From Psychrosphaera haliotis (lineage in GTDB: Bacteria > Pseudomonadota > Gammaproteobacteria > Enterobacterales > Alteromonadaceae), in contig NZ_BAAAFQ010000011.1 of assembly GCF_039523615.1 (NCBI RefSeq), positions 156,087-220,086 of the forward strand: DNA of 64,000 nt, read 5' to 3'. A program made the translations under genes and the position numbers. The notes under the pieces are model-generated. The model saw nothing but the letters and a program-made list of their open reading frames with translations. It was not told the origin of the DNA and did not search any database. Below are positions 53,997 to 63,224 of the stretch, in pieces. The number at the start of each line of letters is the position of its first letter. Position 1 is the stretch's first letter.

Positions 53997-55301
53997 TTAT
54001 TGTTGTTTTTGTATGCGACAGTAATAGAAACCATCCATATTATGCTCACCAGGTAAAATTTGCCAGCCCGGATTTTCAATTGACTCTTCACCGCTTATTG
54101 GTGAATTAATAGGGATTAATTTAGCGTCTGCCTGAGAGGCTAAAAATGCTTTCATTAGGTCTTTATTTTCGCTAGGTAAAATAGAGCAAGTGGCATAAAC
54201 CATTATTCCACCTGGCTTTAGTTTTGCCCAAAGCGTATTAAGTATGCCTTTTTGCACACCGGCTAAGTTATCAATATCTTCAGAACGTCTTAACCATTTT
54301 ATGTCAGGGTGACGTCTAATAACACCTGTTGCAGAACACGGAGCATCTAATAAAATGCGATCAAATTGCGTCTCTGGCAATGTGGCAGGGATAGTTAAAT
54401 CACCTTGAATAAGTGTCGCCGTTTCGCCTAAGCGCTCTAAATTTTCAGTGACGCGGTCTAAACGTGTTTGATCAATATCGGCTGCGGTAACGTCACATTT
54501 GGCTAAATCTAAAATGTGGCAAGTTTTACCACCAGGAGCCGCACATGCATCAAGCACAGATTCCCCATCTTCAGGAGACAGTAAATGGGCTGCATGCTGA
54601 GCTGCTCCGTCTTGAACAGTAAACCAACCTTGCTCAAATCCAGGTAATTTGTCTACTGGTTTTGGTGCCGCTAATAATATGGCATTCGCATCAGCTAATG
54701 GTTGAGAGTATTCAATTTTCGCTTCATCTAATGCAGCGCAAAACTCAGTAGTTGATACATTATTAGTATGAACTCTTAGCCACATTGGTGCGCGTTCTAA
54801 GTTCGACGTTAAAATAGATTGCCATTGATCAGGGTAAGCGTCTTGCACCCTTTTAATAAACCAGCTTGGGTGGCTATATTCTGTTACAGGATTGTTTATT
54901 TTTGAAAAAAGGTTGTCTCTATTGCGCATAAAGTTACGCAGACAGGCATTAATTAGCCCTTTTAAACCTTGCGCTTTAAGACTTACCGCCGCTTGAACCG
55001 TTTCAGCAACGGCAGCGTGCTGTGGAATTCGCATTTCTTCTAGCTGATAAATTCCAATAATGATCAAGTGGTGGAATAAACGTTGTTTACCTTTCAGCTT
55101 TTTTGATAGCAACTGGTTAGTAATCGCGTCAAAGCGAGGAAAAAAGCGTATTGCGCCAAAACACATCTCTTGCAATAAGGCATGATCTTTTGCAGGTATT
55201 TTAAGCTGGGCTTTTGGTAACGCTTCAGATAAAGAAACACCTTTATCCATTACCGCTAAAAGTGTTTCCGCGGCAGCCGCTCTTACATTTGTTACTTTCA
55301 T
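53997..55301 (-). CDS. rsmB: 16S rRNA (cytosine967-C5)-methyltransferase
   Basis: 434 residues (E. coli 429). It has an N-terminal NusB-like RNA-binding domain and a C-terminal SAM domain with DACAAPGGKTCHIL, the two catalytic Cys motifs DAPCSATGVIRRHPD and YATCSILPSEN. It methylates C967 of 16S rRNA. It overlaps fmt by four bases, so the two are translationally coupled. Confidence 0.96.
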   Translation of the reverse strand: MKVTNVRAAAAETLLAVMDKGVSLSEALPKAQLKIPAKDHALLQEMCFGAIRFFPRFDAITNQLLSKKLKGKQRLFHHLIIIGIYQLEEMRIPQHAAVAETVQAAVSLKAQGLKGLINACLRNFMRNRDNLFSKINNPVTEYSHPSWFIKRVQDAYPDQWQSILTSNLERAPMWLRVHTNNVSTTEFCAALDEAKIEYSQPLADANAILLAAPKPVDKLPGFEQGWFTVQDGAAQHAAHLLSPEDGESVLDACAAPGGKTCHILDLAKCDVTAADIDQTRLDRVTENLERLGETATLIQGDLTIPATLPETQFDRILLDAPCSATGVIRRHPDIKWLRRSEDIDNLAGVQKGILNTLWAKLKPGGIMVYATCSILPSENKDLMKAFLASQADAKLIPINSPISGEESIENPGWQILPGEHNMDGFYYCRIQKQQ

Positions 55302-56248
55302 TTAATTATATTTCCTGGAACAACCCATTCGCCACGACCATTAACAAAGTCCGATGCACTCATAGGTTTTTTACCTGGAGGTTGGAGTTGCATAATGTTA
55401 AGCACGCCATTTCCAGTAGCTATCGCAATTCCGTTTTTGTCTGCTGATAAAATAGTACCTGGTGCCGCACTAGTGCTTTCACTAACCACATTTGCTTGCC
55501 AAATTTTAATTGTATTTTCAGCTAACTGAGTAGTGGCGACAGGCCAAGGTTGATAACCGCGAATATTACGCTCAATTTGTTCAGCAGAATCAGACCAGTT
55601 TATGATGGCTTCTTCTTTAGTTAATTTGTGCGCATAGGTTGCTTCGTTGTCATCTTGTTTGATGGCTACAATGTCGTTGTTGGCAATTTTATTTACCGCA
55701 GTGACTAGAGCTTTTGGACCAAGCTGTTGAAGCTTCTCATAAACACTGCCGCTAGTATCAGTGCTTTCAATATCACAGGTTTCAATCAATAACATGTCAC
55801 CAGTGTCCAAACCAATGTCCATTTGCATTATCGTAACACCGGTTTGAGCATCACCCGTCAGAACGGCTCTTTGAATAGGCGCAGCACCGCGCCATTTAGG
55901 TAAAATAGAACCATGAACATTGATGCAACCTAGTTTTGGCGTATCAAGCACCGCTTTAGGTAAAATAAGTCCATAGGCCACTACAATCATTAAATCGGCA
56001 TTAAGCGCTGCCAATTCTTGTTGTGCTTCTTCAACCTTAAATGTTTGAGGCTGAAATACTGGAATGTCATGTTCCAAAGCAACGCTCTTAACCGCGCTTG
56101 GTTGTAGTTTTTTACCACGGCCCGCAGGACGATCAGGCTGTGTATAACAGCCAACTATGTTGAAGTTCTCAGTAATTAAATGTGAAAGGTGTTGTGCTGC
56201 AAATTCTGGAGTACCAGCAAACACAATTCTTAAAGGCGAAGAGGTCAT
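55298..56248 (-). CDS. fmt: Methionyl-tRNA formyltransferase
   Basis: 316 residues (E. coli 315). It shows VFAGTPEFAAQHL at the start, HGSILPKWRGAAPIQRA with the active-site region, and the MDIGLDTGDML segment. It formylates initiator Met-tRNA using 10-formyl-tetrahydrofolate. It is 14 bases after def, which later removes the formyl group, in the conserved def-fmt-rsmB order. Confidence 0.97.
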   Translation of the reverse strand: MTSSPLRIVFAGTPEFAAQHLSHLITENFNIVGCYTQPDRPAGRGKKLQPSAVKSVALEHDIPVFQPQTFKVEEAQQELAALNADLMIVVAYGLILPKAVLDTPKLGCINVHGSILPKWRGAAPIQRAVLTGDAQTGVTIMQMDIGLDTGDMLLIETCDIESTDTSGSVYEKLQQLGPKALVTAVNKIANNDIVAIKQDDNEATYAHKLTKEEAIINWSDSAEQIERNIRGYQPWPVATTQLAENTIKIWQANVVSESTSAAPGTILSADKNGIAIATGNGVLNIMQLQPPGKKPMSASDFVNGRGEWVVPGNIIK

Positions 56249-56262
56249 ATTTTACCTAAGTT

Positions 56263-56769
56263 TTATTGAGCGGCTAATTTAGCTTCTTTAGCTAGCTTTT
56301 TCTTAATTCGTTCACGTTTTAACGGTGATAAATAATCAACAAATAATTTACCATCCAAGTGGTCATTTTCGTGTTGAATACAAATTGCCAATAAGCCTTC
56401 GGCATCCATTTCAAATGTATTGCCATCACGGTCAAGCGCTCGCACTGTGACGGTTTCGCCACGTTCAACTTTTGCATAACAGTGAGGAACCGACAAACAA
56501 CCTTCCTCGTTGATCATCATGCCTTCTTTAGAAATAATTTCAGGGTTAATAAACACGTGAGGTTCACGTTCTTCATCACCGCAATCAGTTACAAATAAAC
56601 GAACGTGTTGGTTTACTTGTGATGCCGCTAGTCCTACACCGTTTTCGTCATACATGGTTTCAAACATGTCATCAATAAGAGTTTTTATAGTGTCATCAAC
56701 TACTTCTATCGGTTTTGCTACCGTACGTAGTCGCTCATCAGGAAAACGTAATACGTCTAAAATTGCCAT
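56263..56769 (-). CDS. def: Peptide deformylase
   Basis: 168 residues from ATG 56769 (E. coli 169), beginning MAILDVLRFPDERLR. The three motifs are GVGLAASQ (45-52), EEGCLSVP with metal ligand Cys91, and HENDH with His133, His137 and catalytic Glu134. It removes the N-formyl group from new proteins. An upstream ATG at 56790 would add seven unconserved residues. It is divergent from the LysM gene. Confidence 0.97.
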   Translation of the reverse strand: MAILDVLRFPDERLRTVAKPIEVVDDTIKTLIDDMFETMYDENGVGLAASQVNQHVRLFVTDCGDEEREPHVFINPEIISKEGMMINEEGCLSVPHCYAKVERGETVTVRALDRDGNTFEMDAEGLLAICIQHENDHLDGKLFVDYLSPLKRERIKKKLAKEAKLAAQ

Positions 56770-56877
56770 AATCTTTTTATGCCTCGCCAAATAACATCGT
56801 GTGCTTGTAATTTTAACTGTTTAGATTCACTATTAACAGAACAACATGTTGATAATAATAATTATAGGGAAAAGGGA

Positions 56878-58008
56878 ATGCGTGTACTAATTCGCTTAAC
56901 GATGCTAGCGCTAGTTATTAGTTCACTTCATATAACTACATTAATAGCCGATACGTTAACAATACGCAAAGACGCGCCGTCGGAATATGTCGTTAAAAAA
57001 GGTGATACTTTGTGGGATATTTCGAGTTTATTCCTGAATGACCCGTGGTTGTGGCCAAAGTTATGGAAATTAAACCCGCAAGTTAAGAATCCCCATTTGA
57101 TTTACCCTGGTGACCAGCTGAAGTTAGTTTATGAAGCTGACGGTACACCAAAATTAGTAATGGGTAAGCGCTCATTCAGCCTGTCTCCTCAAAAGCGAAT
57201 TGCCTATAAAAAAGATGAACCTATTCCTATGGTTCCACTTAACGCTCTAGAGTCCTTTCTTAGTTACGAACTAGCGTTAGATGAAGACACTATCAATAGC
57301 CTACCTTATGTACTAGGTACAGATCGCACTGTGAAGCGAGCATTACCTGGAGACTTGCTCTATATTAAGGGTGACTTAAAATCGGAAAGCAAATTTGCCA
57401 TTTATCGTAAAGGTAAAACCTACACTGATCCTGATTCGGAAGACGTTTTAGGTTATGAAGCGGTATTAGTTGCGGTGGCCGATCTTATTAACTCTGGTGA
57501 TCCTGCTGAAGGCGTACCGGGGAAAATTCGTATTACTACTGCCAAGCAAGAAGTTAGAGCAAGCGATGTGGTTATGCCAATCCGTGAAGGTCAGGCTTTA
57601 CCTGCATTTTTTAAGATGGTGGAAGTAAATACAGAAATGAATGCCAGTATCATTGCCACGCCATCTGACTTAGCGGGTGTGAGCAAATATGATGTGGTGA
57701 TTATTAATAAAGGCAAAGGTGACAATATTGCTGCTGGCAATATCTTAACGATATCTAGACAGTCACCAACGGTTGTTGATCAAGGCTTAGGTCCTAAATA
57801 CCAAGAAGATGCTACTCGTTACGAGAAGTTTGTTGGGGTTGTTAAAAACCTATTCAGAGGCGATGAGCACAAAGGTATTTATGAAATGCCATTTGAAGAT
57901 GTTGGCCAGCTAATGATTTTTAAAGTTTATGACAAAGTTAGCTACGGCATCATTACTAAAAACAATTCGCCTGTTTACGTTGGAGATAAAATTAACACTC
58001 CAAACTAG
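56878..58008 (+). CDS. LysM domain-containing exported protein
   Basis: 376 residues from ATG 56878, chosen because AGGGA lies upstream and a signal peptide (about 1-25) follows at once. A LysM module (residues 37-85; YVVKKGDTLWDISSLFL, then NPHLIYPGDQLKL) would bind peptidoglycan. The remaining 290 residues have no motif I can name and may be a cell-wall-associated domain. A LysM protein in this position, between def and dprA, is common in gammaproteobacteria. It precedes dprA by 28 bases. Exact role unknown. Confidence 0.85.
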   Translation: MRVLIRLTMLALVISSLHITTLIADTLTIRKDAPSEYVVKKGDTLWDISSLFLNDPWLWPKLWKLNPQVKNPHLIYPGDQLKLVYEADGTPKLVMGKRSFSLSPQKRIAYKKDEPIPMVPLNALESFLSYELALDEDTINSLPYVLGTDRTVKRALPGDLLYIKGDLKSESKFAIYRKGKTYTDPDSEDVLGYEAVLVAVADLINSGDPAEGVPGKIRITTAKQEVRASDVVMPIREGQALPAFFKMVEVNTEMNASIIATPSDLAGVSKYDVVIINKGKGDNIAAGNILTISRQSPTVVDQGLGPKYQEDATRYEKFVGVVKNLFRGDEHKGIYEMPFEDVGQLMIFKVYDKVSYGIITKNNSPVYVGDKINTPN

Positions 58009-58036
58009 TAGGTGATCCTGATGGAGCACTTACTAA

Positions 58037-59137
58037 ATGCAAGAGTGGTTAACCTTGTTGCAATGCCCTAAGTTGGGCGTTGCGACACTTCATAAATTAT
58101 TCCAAAAACTCCCCTCTTTACTCACTCTTTTTGAGCTTTCAAATGCACAATTAATTGAATTAGGTTTATCGTCTGCTCAAATTGATTACCTAACCTCATC
58201 TCATGATTATTCAAACGTAATTAGCTATCTGAATCGCAACCACATTCAATTAATATCCATCGAAGATGGTAATTACCCTCAAGCCTTACTAAATACTGCA
58301 AGACCGCCTATTGTTCTTTTTTCACAAGGTAATATTAGCCTTTTAAATCGACCACAAATTGCATTTGTTGGATCGAGAACGCCAACGGCCTATGGCTGTG
58401 AAGTGACAAAGTATTTGGCAGCAGAAATTTCCAGACATGGAATAGTTACCAATAGTGGTTTGGCGCTAGGTGTTGATGCAATGGCTCATCAAGCCACCTT
58501 GGACAATAAAGGTTATACAGTTGCGGTTATGGGTTCAGGCCATGCCAATATATACCCCAAAAGACACGAGCAATTAGCAAAACGCATTGTTGATAATGAT
58601 GGTTTGTTAGTTAGTGAGTTTATGCCATTTGAAACACCACAGTCATTTCACTTTCCTAGACGTAATAGAATCATAGCCGGTTTAAGTTTAGGCACTTTAG
58701 TTGTTGAGGCTGCGTTAAAAAGTGGTTCTTTAATTACTGCCAAATATGCCTTAGAGGCGAATCGTGATGTTTTTGCTGTGCCAGGTAATATATTTAGTGA
58801 TGTTTCAGTGGGTTGTCATAACCTGATTCAAAAAGGGGCTAAATTGGTTCAAACACCGGCCGATATATTAACTGAATACGAACATGTCATCGGGAAAAGT
58901 ATGGCAGACGTATACCAAGGTGAGAGTTTCGTTGAAATTGAAAAAAACAACTTGGCAGACACAACATTGTTAGCTAATGTTGATCATGAAACCACCTCAG
59001 TTGATGTTATTTCTCAGCGCTCAAACTTGCCAGTGGAACAGGTGTTAATAGAGCTGCTGAATTTAGAAATATTGGGGCATATAAACGCCGTGCCCGGCGG
59101 CTATATAAAGGTTCACACTAACATTAATAATAAATAA
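58037..59137 (+). CDS. dprA: DNA processing protein DprA (Smf)
   Basis: 366 residues (E. coli 374). It has the extended Rossmann fold with GSRTPTAYGCEVT, SGLALGVDAMAHQ, MGSGHANIYPKRH and FPRRNRIIAGLS, and a C-terminal winged-helix-like domain. DprA loads RecA on incoming single-stranded DNA in natural transformation. No other competence gene is in the window. It is co-directional with smg 15 bases downstream. Confidence 0.95.
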   Translation: MQEWLTLLQCPKLGVATLHKLFQKLPSLLTLFELSNAQLIELGLSSAQIDYLTSSHDYSNVISYLNRNHIQLISIEDGNYPQALLNTARPPIVLFSQGNISLLNRPQIAFVGSRTPTAYGCEVTKYLAAEISRHGIVTNSGLALGVDAMAHQATLDNKGYTVAVMGSGHANIYPKRHEQLAKRIVDNDGLLVSEFMPFETPQSFHFPRRNRIIAGLSLGTLVVEAALKSGSLITAKYALEANRDVFAVPGNIFSDVSVGCHNLIQKGAKLVQTPADILTEYEHVIGKSMADVYQGESFVEIEKNNLADTTLLANVDHETTSVDVISQRSNLPVEQVLIELLNLEILGHINAVPGGYIKVHTNINNK

Positions 59138-59152
59138 CAAAGGGGCGAGATT

Positions 59153-59626
59153 ATGTTTGATATCCTTTTGTACCTTTTCGAAAATATCGTTAACGACAAC
59201 TCAGAGCTTTGGGTTGACGAAGGTGAATTAACCAAAGAGCTTAAAAAGGCAGGTTTTCACGAAGACGATATTTACAAAGCGTTGATGTGGTTAGAGGATC
59301 TAGCCGATCTGCAATCTAACGACATTGCTCCTTTCATTATTGGGCAGACTGCCCTATCCAGTCGTATATTTACCCTTGAAGAGTCCATGAAGCTTGATAC
59401 TGAATGTCAGGGGTTTCTATTATTTCTAGAACAAATCAATTTACTAGATGTAGCCACTAGAGAAATGGTTATTGACCGAGTAATGGAACTGGAAGAGTCT
59501 CAAATAGGCCTTGATGACCTTAAGTGGGTTGTGCTCATGGTGCTCTTTAATGTGCCCGGTAAAGAAGCTGCATTTGAACAAATGGAAAACCTAGTATTTG
59601 AAGAGCCAGACGGTTTACTTCATTAA
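59153..59626 (+). CDS. smg: Smg family protein (DUF494)
   Basis: 157 residues, the same as E. coli Smg. It is an acidic all-helical protein that begins MFDILLYLFENI and contains LKWVVLMVLFNVPG, both typical of the family. Function is not established. It is consistently found next to dprA and topoisomerase-zinc-finger genes, as here. Confidence 0.93.
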   Translation: MFDILLYLFENIVNDNSELWVDEGELTKELKKAGFHEDDIYKALMWLEDLADLQSNDIAPFIIGQTALSSRIFTLEESMKLDTECQGFLLFLEQINLLDVATREMVIDRVMELEESQIGLDDLKWVVLMVLFNVPGKEAAFEQMENLVFEEPDGLLH

Positions 59627-59665
59627 ACTGCATTAAATTACACGGTTTGACAAAATTTCATTGCT

Positions 59666-59706
59666 AAAAGAAATGGAGTGGCTAAGATCCTCTCCATCTT
59701 CTTTTT
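59666..59706 (+). terminator. Possible terminator after smg
   Basis: AAAAGAAATGGAG can pair with CTCCATCTTCTTTT with one bulge across a 14-base loop, ending in a T-rich run. It lies 40 bases after the smg stop and just before yrdD, so partial read-through is plausible. Confidence 0.55.
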
Positions 59707-59721
59707 AACACCTTGGTATTT

Positions 59722-60270
59722 ATGACTTCAAACTCGAAGGCGACAACACCAACTGATAGCTCAACGAATCAAGTATGCCCTGAATGCAGTGCTGAATTGT
59801 TGATTAAATCTGGCAGTAAAGGCGCGTTTTGGGCATGTTCTCAATACCCTAGCTGTGAATATACCAAGCCACTGACATCCCACAATGAAGTTCAGGTTGT
59901 TAAAGTATTAGATGACGTGTGTTGTCCAGAGTGCGAAGGCGACCTTGCGGTAAAATCTGGTAAATACGGTATGTTCATTGGCTGTACTAATTACCCTGAT
60001 TGTCACTTTATTGTAAAAGAAGATGATGACGAAGACTATGAACCAGTTCCTTGTCCAGCTTGCGATAAAGGTGAGCTACACCAGCGATCAGGCAAAAAAG
60101 GCAAAGTTTTTTATGCCTGCGACCAATACCCTAAATGCGACTTCTTACTAAATGACAGGCCGCTCAATCACACTTGTCCTGATTGCCAGAGTCCGTTATT
60201 GGTGCTCGATAAAAATAATCATCAACGATGCATAAACAAGTCTTGTGGGTATACTCACACAGAAGCTTAA
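59722..60270 (+). CDS. yrdD: Topoisomerase-type C4 zinc-finger protein YrdD
   Basis: 182 residues from ATG 59722 (E. coli YrdD 180). It has four C4 zinc ribbons like those at the C-terminus of topoisomerase I, each of the form CPxC...C..(Y)P.C. The first three read CSQYPSC, CTNYPDC and CDQYPKC at their second half; the fourth is more divergent. It has no topoisomerase catalytic domain and probably binds single-stranded nucleic acid. TTG 59713 is an alternative start. It lies upstream of tsaC as in E. coli. Confidence 0.92.
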   Translation: MTSNSKATTPTDSSTNQVCPECSAELLIKSGSKGAFWACSQYPSCEYTKPLTSHNEVQVVKVLDDVCCPECEGDLAVKSGKYGMFIGCTNYPDCHFIVKEDDDEDYEPVPCPACDKGELHQRSGKKGKVFYACDQYPKCDFLLNDRPLNHTCPDCQSPLLVLDKNNHQRCINKSCGYTHTEA

Positions 60271-60287
60271 TTTACCTATAGATTGCG

Positions 60288-60866
60288 ATGAAGAATATGA
60301 CAGACTCAAATTTAATTAAACCCACAAATGAAATAGAAGCTTTACAGCAAGGTGAATTGATTGTTTATCCTACCGAGGCTGTTTGGGGTATCGGGTGCGA
60401 TCCTGAAAATGAAGCTGCGGTAATGAAACTGCTAGCCGCGAAAAATAGGCCTGTAGAAAAAGGCTTGATAGTCGTGGCGCAAAATTTATCACAATGCCAT
60501 GACTACTTTGATTTTGATAAAGTGCCAATTGAAAAGAGGCCTGAGATATTTTCATCTTGGCCAGGGCCTATTACTTGGCTATTACCAGCTAAAGCTTCAG
60601 CGCCTAAGTGGATCACTGGTGGAAGTGATATGATTGCTATTCGTATAAGCGCCCACCCTACTATTCAACGTATTTGTAAAACGTTTAATCGCCCTATTGT
60701 GTCTACGAGTGCCAACCGAACAACAGAGCCGGTATGTAATAATATTGGTGAAGCAATGAAAGTATTTGGTAGTGATGTTTCTATATATGTAAATGAATCA
60801 CTCGGCGGCAGCGATAAACCATCGATAATTAAACATTCTTTAACTGGCGAAATCTTCAGGAGTTAG
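60288..60866 (+). CDS. tsaC: Threonylcarbamoyl-AMP synthase
   Basis: 192 residues (E. coli TsaC 190). The YrdC domain is clear: YPTEAVWGIGCDP, KNRPVEKGLIVVA, and PIVSTSANRTTEP. It makes threonylcarbamoyl-AMP from Thr, bicarbonate and ATP for the t6A37 tRNA modification. ATG 60288 and ATG 60297 are both possible starts. hemF follows after 2 bases. Confidence 0.95.
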   Translation: MKNMTDSNLIKPTNEIEALQQGELIVYPTEAVWGIGCDPENEAAVMKLLAAKNRPVEKGLIVVAQNLSQCHDYFDFDKVPIEKRPEIFSSWPGPITWLLPAKASAPKWITGGSDMIAIRISAHPTIQRICKTFNRPIVSTSANRTTEPVCNNIGEAMKVFGSDVSIYVNESLGGSDKPSIIKHSLTGEIFRS

Positions 60867-60868
60867 TT

Positions 60869-61783
60869 TTGCACGAACACAAGTTATTGGAACAAGCAAA
60901 ATCGTTTTTTATGTCTTTACAAGACAATATTACTCAGCAGCTTTCAAAATTAGATGGCGGCGAATTTGAGCAAGATCAATGGATTCGAGAAGAAGGCGGC
61001 GGTGGCCGAAGTCGAGTTTTAAAAGACGGCAATGTATTTGAACAAGCAGGTGTTAATTTTTCCCACGTTTTTGGCGCAAATATGCCAGCATCGGCTACAG
61101 CACACCGACCAGAACTAGAAGGTCGCAGCTTTAATGCCTGTGGTGTTTCACTCGTGATCCACCCGCGCAATCCTCATATTCCGACCACTCACGCAAATGT
61201 TCGTTTTTTTATTGCTGAAAAAGAAGGTGCAGAGCCAGTTTGGTGGTTTGGTGGTGGTTTTGACCTTACTCCTTATTACCCAATAGAAGAAGATGTTGTT
61301 CACTGGCATCAGACGGCATTTGATTTGTGCGCACCATTTGGTGACGATATTTATCCAAAGTATAAAAAGTGGTGTGATGAATACTTTTACTTAAAACACC
61401 GTGAAGAGACTCGAGGTGTTGGTGGATTATTCTTTGACGATTTAAACGAGTGGGGATTTGAAAAAAGCTTTGAATTTACCAAAGCGGTTGGCAATGGTTT
61501 TATAGACGCTTATCAGCCTTTAGTAGAAAAACGTAAAGACACTCCGGTGACTGAGCATCAACGACAGTTTCAGCTTTATAGACGAGGACGTTACGTAGAG
61601 TTTAATTTGGTTTGGGACCGTGGCACTTTATTTGGTCTGCAAACAGGAGGACGAACGGAATCTATTTTAATGTCGATGCCGCCTTTGGCACGATGGGAAT
61701 ATCAATATAGCCCTGAAGCAGGATCGCTAGAAGCGCTTTTATATGAGCGCTACCTGCAGCCACAAAACTATCTTAACCTATAG
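60869..61783 (+). CDS. hemF: Oxygen-dependent coproporphyrinogen-III oxidase
   Basis: 304 residues (E. coli 299). Family blocks are strongly conserved: EEGGGGRSRVLKDG, HRPELEGRSF, NVRFFIAEK, WWFGGGFDLTPYY, YLKHREETRGVGGLFFDDL, and FGLQTGGRTESILMSMPP. It oxidatively decarboxylates coproporphyrinogen III in aerobic haem synthesis. The start is TTG at 60869, with AGGAG 6 bases upstream. No nearby ATG fits. A haem-binding globin gene lies just downstream on the other strand. Confidence 0.97.
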   Translation: MHEHKLLEQAKSFFMSLQDNITQQLSKLDGGEFEQDQWIREEGGGGRSRVLKDGNVFEQAGVNFSHVFGANMPASATAHRPELEGRSFNACGVSLVIHPRNPHIPTTHANVRFFIAEKEGAEPVWWFGGGFDLTPYYPIEEDVVHWHQTAFDLCAPFGDDIYPKYKKWCDEYFYLKHREETRGVGGLFFDDLNEWGFEKSFEFTKAVGNGFIDAYQPLVEKRKDTPVTEHQRQFQLYRRGRYVEFNLVWDRGTLFGLQTGGRTESILMSMPPLARWEYQYSPEAGSLEALLYERYLQPQNYLNL

Positions 61784-61801
61784 TTAATAGTTAATAGTTA
61801 A
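61781..61801 (+). repeat. Three tandem TAGTTAA units after hemF
   Basis: The 7-base unit TAGTTAA is repeated three times from the hemF stop codon onward. Just after it, GCGAGTG (61803-61809) and CACTCGC (61827-61833) form an inverted repeat with no T-run. No function is evident. Confidence 0.6.
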
Positions 61802-61840
61802 TGCGAGTGCCTTGGGGTTTCCTAGCCACTCGCCTATCAC

Positions 61841-62290
61841 CTACTGATTAATCATATGCGCAGCTAATTGATCAAACTTAGCTCGCAAGTCAGCTTTTAA
61901 CACTGGGTCGTCGGCCAGTACTTTATCGAGTGCAATGGTCATACATAACATCCATTGTTCATACATTTTATGATCTATCGCAAACGGTAAATGTCTCGCT
62001 CGAAGTCTAGGGTGGCCGTATTTTTCTGCAAACAAGTCAGGTCCACCTAACCAACCACTTAAAAATTCGAAAAACTTAACTCTAATTGCATTCATTGGTT
62101 GTGGATGAATACTATGAAGTTCTTCTGCGTCTGTGTTATTTTCCATTTCATCATAAAAAGCATTGGCCAATAGCATTACTTTATCTTTGCCCATGCGGTC
62201 ATATGGTGACTGACTTGGTGAAAGATGGGATTGGTAGTTACCCTTTTGCTGGTCGTTGCCGAGTAATTTTGATTTCAGTTTATTTAACAT
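61841..62290 (-). CDS. Group II truncated haemoglobin (trHbO-like)
   Basis: 149 residues. The signature FLSGWLGGPDLFAEKYGHP is followed by RLRARHLPFAI, with the proximal haem ligand His100. Trp113 (G8) and Tyr residues fit group II truncated globins. These bind O2, and some react with nitric oxide or reduce peroxide. The first 25 residues are an extra polar extension. Its start codon is only 9 bases from that of divergent aroE, and it is convergent with hemF. Confidence 0.9.
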   Translation of the reverse strand: MLNKLKSKLLGNDQQKGNYQSHLSPSQSPYDRMGKDKVMLLANAFYDEMENNTDAEELHSIHPQPMNAIRVKFFEFLSGWLGGPDLFAEKYGHPRLRARHLPFAIDHKMYEQWMLCMTIALDKVLADDPVLKADLRAKFDQLAAHMINQ

Positions 62291-62299
62291 AAGAAGCTC

Positions 62300-63106
62300 A
62301 TGAAGAAATTTTTAGTAATTGGAAATCCAATCGCGCATTCAAAGTCGCCTATTATACATGAAGAATTCGCAAAACAACTTGGTATAGAGCTTACTTACAG
62401 TAAACAATTATTAGAATTAGATAGCTTTGAAGAAGAAGTATTGAAGCTTTTTGAAAATGGTATTGCTGGGGCTAATGTAACATTGCCGTTTAAAGAAAGA
62501 GCTTTTAGCTTATGTAAGCATGTTACTGACCGAGCAAAATTGTCTGGGGCCGTGAATACTTTATATATAAAAGACAATACTCTCTGTGGTGACAATACAG
62601 ATGGTGAGGGCTTAGTGAGAGATCTTGTATACAACGAGGTAACTATTGAAGACCGTCGTATATTAGTGATTGGAGCTGGTGGCGCTACGCGAGGTTGTAT
62701 CCCTGCCTTGTTAAATGCGAAACCGAAATCTATTATGATTGCTAATCGTACAAAAGACAAAGCGCAGCGAATTGTCGACGAGTCTAATAGTGAAAAGCTA
62801 TCTGCCTTGGGTTTAGATGAAGTAACTGACTCATTTGATATTGTAATTAATGCAACTTCAAGTTCAGTATATAAAGAGTTACCTGTTGTGAGCTCTATTA
62901 TATTTAGCGAAGCGATCGCAGTATATGACATGTACTATTCAAACGAACAAACGTCCTTTTTAGCATGGGCTGAGAAAATTAATCCAGATGTAACGCTTAT
63001 TAATGGGCTAGGAATGTTAGTTGAACAAGCTGCTGAGGCTTTTTATGTTTGGAATGGTGTGATGCCAAAAACGCAGGCGGTACGGAATCTATTGTCTAAC
63101 GTATAG
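62300..63106 (+). CDS. aroE: Shikimate dehydrogenase
   Basis: 268 residues (E. coli 272). It shows VIGNPIAHSKSPIIHEEFA, GANVTLPFKE with the catalytic Lys, GDNTDGEGL with the catalytic Asp, and the NADP Rossmann loop VIGAGGATRG followed by NRTKDKA. It reduces 3-dehydroshikimate to shikimate in aromatic amino acid synthesis. Its promoter must lie within the divergent globin gene because the gap is only 9 bases. Confidence 0.96.
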   Translation: MKKFLVIGNPIAHSKSPIIHEEFAKQLGIELTYSKQLLELDSFEEEVLKLFENGIAGANVTLPFKERAFSLCKHVTDRAKLSGAVNTLYIKDNTLCGDNTDGEGLVRDLVYNEVTIEDRRILVIGAGGATRGCIPALLNAKPKSIMIANRTKDKAQRIVDESNSEKLSALGLDEVTDSFDIVINATSSSVYKELPVVSSIIFSEAIAVYDMYYSNEQTSFLAWAEKINPDVTLINGLGMLVEQAAEAFYVWNGVMPKTQAVRNLLSNV

Positions 63107-63172
63107 TCGTGATTGACTAGGCCATCTATTCATTTCTATATTAGGTCCCCTTTTATTAGGCTCCCTTCTATT

Positions 63173-63212
63173 TATGTTACCTACCGTTGTGGTTAATAAG
63201 ATAGGTAACATA
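63173..63212. repeat. Perfect 11-bp inverted repeat between aroE and yrdA
   Basis: TATGTTACCTA (63173-63183) and TAGGTAACATA (63202-63212) form a perfect inverted repeat with an 18-base spacer, in the gap between convergent genes. With no T-run it is a weak terminator candidate. It could also be a protein-binding site. Confidence 0.65.
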
Positions 63213-63224
63213 TATAAGTAAAAA

